A stretch of 11,434 nt of DNA from CAZSNH01 sp052388455 (GTDB lineage Bacteria > Pseudomonadota > Alphaproteobacteria > Rhizobiales > Hyphomicrobiaceae): positions 1-11,434 of the forward strand of contig JBQTIA010000083.1 in the NCBI GenBank assembly GCA_052388455.1, given 5' to 3'. Shown here in pieces: positions 6,836-11,434 of this stretch. The notes beneath the pieces are model-generated. The model made no database searches. It saw only the letters and a list, made by a program, of their open reading frames with translations, and was not told the DNA's origin. Both the position numbers and the translations under genes were made by a program. Each line of letters begins with the position of its first letter. Position 1 is the first letter of the stretch.

Positions 6836-7501
6836 ATGCCCAATGGACAAAACGACGACGCGGAAGAGAAGCGGACGCGGATCGTGATGCGGCCCGATCT
6901 GGTGACCTCGCCGCCGACCGCACCCGACCACCGGCTGGCGACGGAGGGCGGCGGTGGTTTCCACGCTCCCCATTCACCTCCGCCCGAGGGCGCCGTTATC
7001 GGCCGCACGAGGCTGATGGGCGATCAGGGCCAGCCACACGCATCCGGCGCGCCCGCTGCCGGCTCTCCGCAACCTCCAGCTCCGACGGTCAAGATGTCCC
7101 AGCAGGCCAAGACCCGGTTCATCCGCGAAGGCGAAGTCGACACCGATCCGGTCGCCGGCTGGATCGTCATCGTCAAGGGTCCGGGACGCGGAGGCTTTCG
7201 CCCGGTGTTCGTCGGGATGAACGCCGTCGGCCGCGGTGAGGATCAGCGGGTGTGCCTCGATTTCGGCGATGAATCGATCTCGCGCCAGGAGCACGCCTTC
7301 ATCACCTACGACGACGAGGCGCGGACCTTCTATCTGCAGCACGGCGGCAAATCCAATCTCGTCAGGCTCGGCAGCAAGCCGGTGCTCAGTCCGACGGAGC
7401 TGAAGCCCAACGACATCTTCCGCATCGGCAATACGACCTTGCGGTTCGTCGCCTGCTGCGGTCCGGACTTCTCCTGGACGAACGACGTAGGCGACGCATG
7501 A
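6836..7501 (+). CDS. Cytoplasmic FHA-domain adaptor protein
   Basis: The protein has 221 residues, with no signal peptide or membrane span. Residues 1-100 are Pro/Gly/Ala-rich and look disordered, with three similar motifs: KRTRIVMRP (T14), GRTRLMGD (T58) and KTRFIREG (T93). Residues ~108-205 form an FHA domain: GR (132-133), SISRQEHA (147-154), SNLVRL after a GGK turn (~171-178), and the final strand IGNTTLRFV. The SRQEH spacing is one residue longer than the usual SRxH. FHA domains bind phosphothreonine, so the protein probably docks to the phosphorylated kinase or to its own phosphorylated N-terminal threonines. It follows the vWA-FHA gene by 75 bases and its TGA overlaps the phosphatase ATG (ATGA, 7498-7501), which implies co-translation. 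An earlier in-frame ATG at 6773 exists but lacks a good ribosome site. Confidence 0.85.
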   Translation: MPNGQNDDAEEKRTRIVMRPDLVTSPPTAPDHRLATEGGGGFHAPHSPPPEGAVIGRTRLMGDQGQPHASGAPAAGSPQPPAPTVKMSQQAKTRFIREGEVDTDPVAGWIVIVKGPGRGGFRPVFVGMNAVGRGEDQRVCLDFGDESISRQEHAFITYDDEARTFYLQHGGKSNLVRLGSKPVLSPTELKPNDIFRIGNTTLRFVACCGPDFSWTNDVGDA

Positions 7502-8607
7502 CTCTGCTTGTGGCCGGCGGATCGCGAGCCACGGCTGGCGCCCGGGCCTACCAGGAGGATGCGTCGATCCTCTGGCCGGCCGGCGCCCGCGCCGCGCTCG
7601 CGCAAGAGGAGGGCCTCCTCGCCGTCGTCGCAGACGGGATGGGAGGCCACGCGGGCGGCAAGATCGCCGGGCAGGCCGCGTGCGAAGCCTTTGCCGAAAG
7701 ATTCGCCAAGCTCAACGGACCGGGTGGCGCGCGGCTCAATCCCGCATTGCAGGCCGGCAATACGGCCATTGCAGATCAGGTCGCGATCGATCCCGCGCTG
7801 AAAGGCATGGGCTGCACGCTGGTGGCGGCATGGCTCGACCGTCAGGGGCTGAAGTGGGTCAGCGTGGGGGACTCGCTGCTATTGCTCTACCGCTATCCCA
7901 ATGTCGTGCGGCTCAATGCCGATCACTCGCTCGGCTACCTCCTCGACGAGCAGGCCCGCCGCAACCAGATTTCGCGCGCCGAAGCCCGCCAGAACCGCAA
8001 TCGCCATGCGCTGCGCTCGGCGCTGACTGGAAAGCCGATCGACCTGATCGATCTCCGCGAGGAGCCTTACGAGGTGAAGGCGGACGACTGGCTGTTCCTT
8101 GCCAGCGACGGTCTCGCCTCGCTGTCGGGCGACGAGATCGGTGACATCGCCTTCCGCAACCGCTTCGCCGCTCCGGACGAGATGGCGGCCCGACTCATTC
8201 AGGCGGTCGAAGCCAAGAAGGTCGAGGATCAGGACAACGCGACTGTGATCGCACTCCGCATCGCTGTGTCGGAGGACATCGCAATCGAGGTGGTGAAGTC
8301 CGAGTTCCTTCGTCCTGCGGGCGGTGCGCAAGCTGACGGCTCTGCTCCGATGGCGGTGGCCGATGATGCCCCGATGTCGGCGGGATCGCGGATTCTTGCG
8401 CTGACGGGCGGCGGCTGGCACGGCTTGCAGTCGAGCATGGCTCGGCATGGGAAGCTGTGGCTTGTGGCGGCGACGGTGGTGGCGTTCGCCCTCGGGGCCC
8501 TGCTCCGCCTCACGACAGATGGCGGCGGCTCAGGTGCGTCGAGCGTCGAGCGGCCGATCATCGCCCCGGCGCCGAAGCCCGCGGTTCCTCCCCCGAAACG
8601 GCCGTGA
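7498..8607 (+). CDS. Membrane-anchored PP2C-family Ser/Thr phosphatase
   Basis: The protein has 369 residues. The N-terminal ~255 residues are a PP2C (PPM) domain that removes phosphate from Ser/Thr using two metal ions. Metal-site and core motifs are all present: ARAYQED (E20, D21), VADGMGGHAGG (D46, G47), WVSVGDS (~120-126), LASDGL (D204) and EDQDNATVI (D246). A linker of about 60 residues leads to one membrane span at ~318-336, then a short Ser/Gly and Pro-rich tail of about 30 residues that would lie outside. The catalytic domain therefore faces the cytoplasm, next to the kinase and the FHA domains. The start codon overlaps the FHA adaptor stop, so the two are almost certainly made together. 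It is the likely eraser of the module's phosphothreonines. A 154-base gap with no recognisable gene separates it from panC. Confidence 0.92.
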   Translation: MTLLVAGGSRATAGARAYQEDASILWPAGARAALAQEEGLLAVVADGMGGHAGGKIAGQAACEAFAERFAKLNGPGGARLNPALQAGNTAIADQVAIDPALKGMGCTLVAAWLDRQGLKWVSVGDSLLLLYRYPNVVRLNADHSLGYLLDEQARRNQISRAEARQNRNRHALRSALTGKPIDLIDLREEPYEVKADDWLFLASDGLASLSGDEIGDIAFRNRFAAPDEMAARLIQAVEAKKVEDQDNATVIALRIAVSEDIAIEVVKSEFLRPAGGAQADGSAPMAVADDAPMSAGSRILALTGGGWHGLQSSMARHGKLWLVAATVVAFALGALLRLTTDGGGSGASSVERPIIAPAPKPAVPPPKRP

Positions 8608-8761
8608 CGATGCTGTTGCGGGCCTTGTCCTCGGCTGTCGGTACAGATGCCGTGGCCTCTGCATTCAAGAGAGCCCGTGGTAACCTCCATGGCGGGCCGA
8701 AACATCTTCCAGTTGCGGCCGCGCTGATGCTGGCGAGGGATATGGCGATGGCGGGGACGAT

Positions 8762-9616
8762 ATGGCGGCCAGCCTTCTGAAAATCAGCCGTGGCGTGCCG
8801 GACCTGCGCAAGACCGTGGCGCGGTGGCGGGCGGCGGGTGAGAGCGTGGCGCTGGTGCCGACCATGGGCGCGCTGCACGCCGGGCATCTGGCGCTCGTCA
8901 GGCTGGCGGAGAAGAAGGCCGACCGCGTGGTCGTCTCGATCTTCGTCAACCCGACGCAGTTCGCACCGACGGAGGATCTGGCGCGATATCCGCGTGACGA
9001 GACGGGGGACGTGGACAAGCTGGCCGGCGTCGGCGCCGATCTCGTGTGGAGTCCCTCCGTCGAGGTGATGTATCCGCCGGGATCGGCGACGCGCATCGTG
9101 CCGGAGGGTGCCGCCCTCGGTCTCGAAGGCGAGTTCCGGCCGCATCATTTCGGCGGCGTGGCGACGGTGTGCTGCAAGCTCTTCTCGCAGGTGACGCCCG
9201 ACGTCGCAGTGTTCGGCGAGAAGGACTACCAGCAGCTCGCGGTGATCCGCCAGATGGTGCGCGATCTCAATCTGCCGCTGAAGATCGCGAGCCTGCCGAC
9301 GGTGCGCGAGAAGGACGGCCTCGCGCTGTCCTCGCGCAACGCCTACCTGATGCCGGCTGAAAGGAAGATCGCGCCATCGCTCAATGTGGCCATACGAAAG
9401 GTCGCGGACGAGGTGTCGGGTGGGGGATCCGTCATGGCCGCGGTCGCCGCCGCGCGCGCAGATTTGAAACGCGCAGGTTTTGCCAAGCTCGATTACCTGG
9501 AGGTGCGTGACGCCGAGACCTTGGCGCCTTTCGTCGACGGCTCGGAACGGCCGGGGCGCGTGCTGACCGCCGCCTGGCTCGGCAAAACCCGTCTGATCGA
9601 CAACGTGGCGGTGTGA
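8762..9616 (+). CDS. panC: Pantothenate synthetase
   Basis: PanC is the cytoplasmic ATP-dependent ligase that joins pantoate and beta-alanine to make pantothenate (vitamin B5), the precursor of coenzyme A. The protein has 284 residues, the usual length. The hallmark motifs are all there in order: VPTMGALHAGHL (32-43, containing the HxGH ATP-binding signature), FVNPTQF (61-67), RPHHFGGVATV (~126-136), FGEKDYQQL (151-159) and LALSSRN (187-193). The ATG at 8762 has GGGGA about 7 bases upstream. It follows the phosphatase gene by 154 bases on the same strand and may share its transcript, but its function is unrelated and it may have its own promoter. panB is not in the window. Its 3' end faces the L,D-transpeptidase gene across a 68-base gap in which I see no strong terminator. 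Confidence 0.97.
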   Translation: MAASLLKISRGVPDLRKTVARWRAAGESVALVPTMGALHAGHLALVRLAEKKADRVVVSIFVNPTQFAPTEDLARYPRDETGDVDKLAGVGADLVWSPSVEVMYPPGSATRIVPEGAALGLEGEFRPHHFGGVATVCCKLFSQVTPDVAVFGEKDYQQLAVIRQMVRDLNLPLKIASLPTVREKDGLALSSRNAYLMPAERKIAPSLNVAIRKVADEVSGGGSVMAAVAAARADLKRAGFAKLDYLEVRDAETLAPFVDGSERPGRVLTAAWLGKTRLIDNVAV

Positions 9617-9684
9617 GGACGTTGCGGGGAAACACCTTTGGTCGATTGCCGAAGTATTCCGTCGGATTGCACCAGAGCGGGGCG

Positions 9685-10101
9685 TCAGCGGACGGAAATG
9701 CGCGTATTGCCGGCGCCGTGGCTGCGGACGAGGCCGTAAAGCTCGCGGGCGTGGCTCGGGTGAAGGCGCACGCAGCCGTGCGACGCCGGGCGGCCGAGGT
9801 TGGCGACCTCGGTGGTGGCGTGGATGGCGTAGCCGCGATTGAAAAAGATGGCGTTGTGCATCGGCGCGTTGTTGTAGCGCGACGAGTAGTGGCGGGGGCG
9901 CATGGCTGTCGGCCGGTAGCTGCCTCCGGGCGTCGCGTAGCGTCCGCGCCCGGTCGAGACCGGCCAGGAGTGCGTATGCTGGCCATCGACCCAGACGTGC
10001 ATGGTCTGCGTGCGCTTGTCGATGCGCACCTGCACGTCGGCGAGGGCGCCATCGGCGAAGATGAGCAGTAAGAGGCAGGCAGCAACGGCTCCGAGACGCA
10101 T
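9685..10101 (-). CDS. Small secreted L,D-transpeptidase (YkuD domain)
   Basis: The protein has 138 residues: a signal peptide (1-~21, ending GALA) and then a compact YkuD/ErfK domain filling the rest. The catalytic signature is clear: GYAIHAT (H94) and SHGCVRLH (H108, C110, R112). Such enzymes form 3-3 peptidoglycan cross-links or attach lipoproteins to the cell wall in the periplasm. There is no separate peptidoglycan-binding domain, so this is a minimal form. The start is firm: ATG at 10101 with GGAGG (bases 10108-10112 on the minus strand) spaced 6 bases. The longer upstream frame of 80 more codons lacks protein character and would bury the signal peptide. It lies on the same strand as trmFO, 118 bases downstream of it, and could be read from the trmFO transcript or its own promoter. 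Confidence 0.93.
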   Translation of the reverse strand: MRLGAVAACLLLLIFADGALADVQVRIDKRTQTMHVWVDGQHTHSWPVSTGRGRYATPGGSYRPTAMRPRHYSSRYNNAPMHNAIFFNRGYAIHATTEVANLGRPASHGCVRLHPSHARELYGLVRSHGAGNTRISVR

Positions 10102-10142
10102 GTCATACCTCCATGGGGGCTCGCCAATTCGTCGGGGCGAAA

Positions 10143-10176
10143 AGCGGTCTCTGGGCAGCATACCGCTGACGCCCAG
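10143..10176. other. Two interleaved short inverted repeats between trmFO and the transpeptidase gene
   Basis: AGCGGT (10143-10148) pairs with ACCGCT (10162-10167), while CTGGGC (10151-10156) pairs with GCCCAG (10171-10176). The two stems interlock, so they could form a pseudoknot or alternative folds in the leader of the transpeptidase mRNA. Neither has a T run. Stems of 6 bp are common by chance in GC-rich DNA. Confidence 0.25.
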
Positions 10177-10219
10177 CGCGGCAAACTGAGGCCAAGCAAT
10201 GGGGTGAACGATCGCCGGA

Positions 10220-11298
10220 TTATTCGGCAGCGGCCGCAACATTTGCGGTTGCCAGCCAGCCTGCGAGATCGGCCAGCGCGCGGCGGGACTGCGCGCGCTT
10301 CTTGGCGAGGCCGCGCTCGGGACCTTTGAGGCGCTTGCCATCGGCCGAGCGCTCGGGGGCGTCGTCGAGCGGCGGCAGGAGTCCGTAGTTGATGTTCATC
10401 GGCTGGAACGCGCGGGGGGGTTTCGGTGTCAGACCCTCTGGGTCTGAAACCACCATCGACATTGGCTGCAGACATGCACCCCGTGTCAGACCCCGAGGGT
10501 CTGACACCTCCACGACCAGATGCCCCCCCGTGATGTGCCCGAGGAGCGCGCCCAGCGCGGTTGTCGGCGGCGGAGGAACAATCGTCCGGCCCTGTCGCTC
10601 GGCGGCTGCGAAGCGTCCGGCGAGCAGTCCGATGGCCGCGCTCTCGACGTAGCCCTCGCAACCGGTGATCTGGCCGGCGAAGCGCAGGCGCGGCATGGCC
10701 TTCAGGCGCAGCGTGCCGTCGAGCAGCTTCGGCGAGTTGAGGTAGGTGTTGCGGTGCAGGCCGCCGAGCCGCGCGAACTCGGCATTGGCGAGGCCGGGGA
10801 TCATGCGAAGCACGCGCACCTGCTCGGCGTGCTTCATCTTCGTTTGGAAGCCGACCATATTCCACAGCGTGCCGAGCGCGTTGTCCTGGCGGAGCTGCAC
10901 GACGGCGTGGGGCCAGCGGCCGGTGCGCGGATCGTCGAGGCCCACCGGCTTCATCGGGCCATAGCGCAGCGTGTCGCGGCCCCGCTCGGCCATAACTTCG
11001 ACCGGCAGGCAGCCGTCGAAATAAGGTGTATCGGCTTCCCACTCCTTGAAGCTGGTCTTCTCGGCGGCAAGCAGCGCGTCGATGAACGCCTCGTATTCGG
11101 CACGGTTCATCGGGCAGTTGAAATAATCGGCGCCGGTGCCCGCCGGTCCGGCTTTGTTGTAGCGAGACTGCTTCCAGGCGATGGACTGATCGATGCTTTC
11201 GAGGTGGATGACCGGCGCGATGGCGTCGAAGAAGGCCAGCTCGCCTTCACCCGTCAGACCCGCCACCGCGGCGCTGAGCGCCGGAGAGGTGAGCGGCC
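10220..11298 (-). CDS. trmFO: TrmFO, folate-dependent tRNA m5U54 methyltransferase (5' end missing)
   Basis: TrmFO uses methylenetetrahydrofolate and FADH2 to methylate U54 of tRNA. The 358 residues here, from PLTSPAL to the stop, match the family well: AFFDAIAP, SIDQSIAWKQSRYNKAGP, ADYFNCPMNRAEYEAF (the NCPM Cys is probably the family's second catalytic cysteine), EKTSFKEWE, YFDGCLPVEVMAERG, LRQDNALGTLWNMVGFQ, ITGCEGYVESAAIG, LLGHITGG and FQPMNINYGLLPPL. The N-terminal ~130-140 residues with the FAD-binding GxGxxG are absent. The frame does continue rightwards to an ATG at 11380, but those 28 residues are antisense to a second trmFO fragment and are not TrmFO. Between HITGG (10523-10537) and FQPMN (10394-10408) there is an insert of 38 residues that contains two palindromes and keeps the frame. 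The break near 11294-11298 means the gene is truncated here, by rearrangement or assembly error. Confidence 0.93.
10426..10450. repeat. Palindromic repeat copy 1, inside trmFO
   Basis: GTGTCAGACCC (10426-10436), a 3-base TCT loop, then GGGTCTGAAAC (10440-10450). The stem pairs at all but one position and gains one more pair just outside. It is nearly the same sequence as the copy 57 bases to the right. Read on the minus strand it encodes VSDPEGLT within TrmFO. Confidence 0.85.
10483..10507. repeat. Palindromic repeat copy 2, inside trmFO
   Basis: GTGTCAGACCC (10483-10493), a CGA loop, then GGGTCTGACAC (10497-10507), a perfect 11-bp stem. It is offset by exactly 57 bases from the first copy, a multiple of three, so both are read in the same frame. 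On the minus strand this copy encodes VSDPRGLT. Confidence 0.9.
11294..11298. other. Junction between two inverted trmFO sequences, with 5-base microhomology
   Basis: To the left, the minus strand reads TrmFO up to PLTSPAL. From CGGCC at 11294-11298 rightwards, the plus strand reads a later part of TrmFO (RPYAVAQLRQDN). Those five bases fit both sequences. This is the signature of a microhomology-mediated inversion, a template switch or an assembly chimera. Confidence 0.8.
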
Positions 11299-11434
11299 TT
11301 ACGCCGTGGCGCAGCTCAGGCAGGACAATGCGCTCGGCACGCTGTGGAACATGGTGGGCTTCCAAACCAAGCTCAAGCATGGTGAGCAGGCGCGCATCTT
11401 CCGCATGATCCCGGGTCTGGCCAACGCCGAGTTC
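11294..11434 (+). CDS. trmFO: Second, diverged trmFO fragment in inverted orientation (partial, both ends)
   Basis: The 47 codons from 11294 to the window end read in one frame as internal TrmFO sequence, including RPYAVAQLRQDNALGTLWNM and ending IPGLANAEF. They correspond to bases 10775-10915 of the minus-strand trmFO. The two copies differ at 8 of 47 residues and at many silent positions (for example KLKHGEQARIF against KMKHAEQVRVL), so this is not a copy of the same molecule but a homologue. It lacks a start and runs off the window. It is either part of a second trmFO gene fused here by rearrangement, or sequence from a related strain joined during assembly. It may equally be a gene remnant. 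Confidence 0.85.

Noticed and set aside
8608..8761. A small gene between the phosphatase and panC
   Set aside because: The open frames here overlap panC or the phosphatase out of frame and show no ribosome site or recognisable protein sequence.
10102..10341. Upstream extension of the L,D-transpeptidase by 80 codons
   Set aside because: It would place the signal peptide in the middle of the protein and overlaps the end of trmFO; the ATG at 10101 has an ideal ribosome site.
10426..10507. CRISPR-like repeat-spacer pair
   Set aside because: Only two repeats, strongly palindromic and inside a coding gene in frame; no cas gene or further repeats.
9432..11042. Open frame of 536 codons on the minus strand
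   Set aside because: It runs through panC antisense and out of frame through the transpeptidase and trmFO, and its composition is dominated by Arg, Pro and Ala. The true genes there have clear catalytic motifs.
11299..11380. N-terminal extension of the minus-strand trmFO to an ATG at 11380
   Set aside because: These 28 residues do not match TrmFO; the DNA reads as TrmFO on the opposite strand, so the extension is an artefact of the junction.

Overview
This window looks like the chromosome of a high-GC alphaproteobacterium, most likely of the order Hyphomicrobiales. The codon bias is strongly G/C-ending and the protein styles fit that group (Zur-type Fur protein, DUF4189 domain, membrane-fused spermidine-synthase-like protein). 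This placement is inferred from sequence character only; no database was searched.

Left part (1-3138): a zinc-sensing Fur-family regulator (zur-like, + strand) overlaps the end of a possible upstream gene. It converges on a large minus-strand gene for a membrane protein with a spermidine-synthase-like domain. A 273-base intergenic stretch with short inverted repeats follows.

Centre (3139-8607): a divergently arranged threonine-phosphorylation module. On the minus strand is a one-pass membrane Ser/Thr kinase with a cysteine-rich DUF4189 domain outside the membrane. On the plus strand are a secreted-side von Willebrand A domain tethered to a cytoplasmic FHA domain, then a small FHA adaptor, then a membrane-anchored PP2C phosphatase; the last two genes overlap by 4 bases. 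The kinase would write phosphothreonine, the two FHA domains would read it and the phosphatase would erase it. Kinase/FHA/PP2C sets are best known from the regulation of type VI secretion, but no secretion gene is visible here. Three of the four proteins cross the membrane, so the set may sense the periplasm. It is the most interesting system in the window.

Right part (8608-11434): panC (pantothenate synthetase, +), a small secreted L,D-transpeptidase (-), and trmFO (folate-dependent tRNA methyltransferase, -). The trmFO gene carries an in-frame insert with two copies of a palindrome. Its 5' part is cut off near 11294-11298, where the sequence switches into a second, diverged trmFO fragment in the opposite orientation. 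That junction has 5 bases of microhomology and may be an assembly chimera or a real rearrangement, so the last ~140 bases should be treated with caution.
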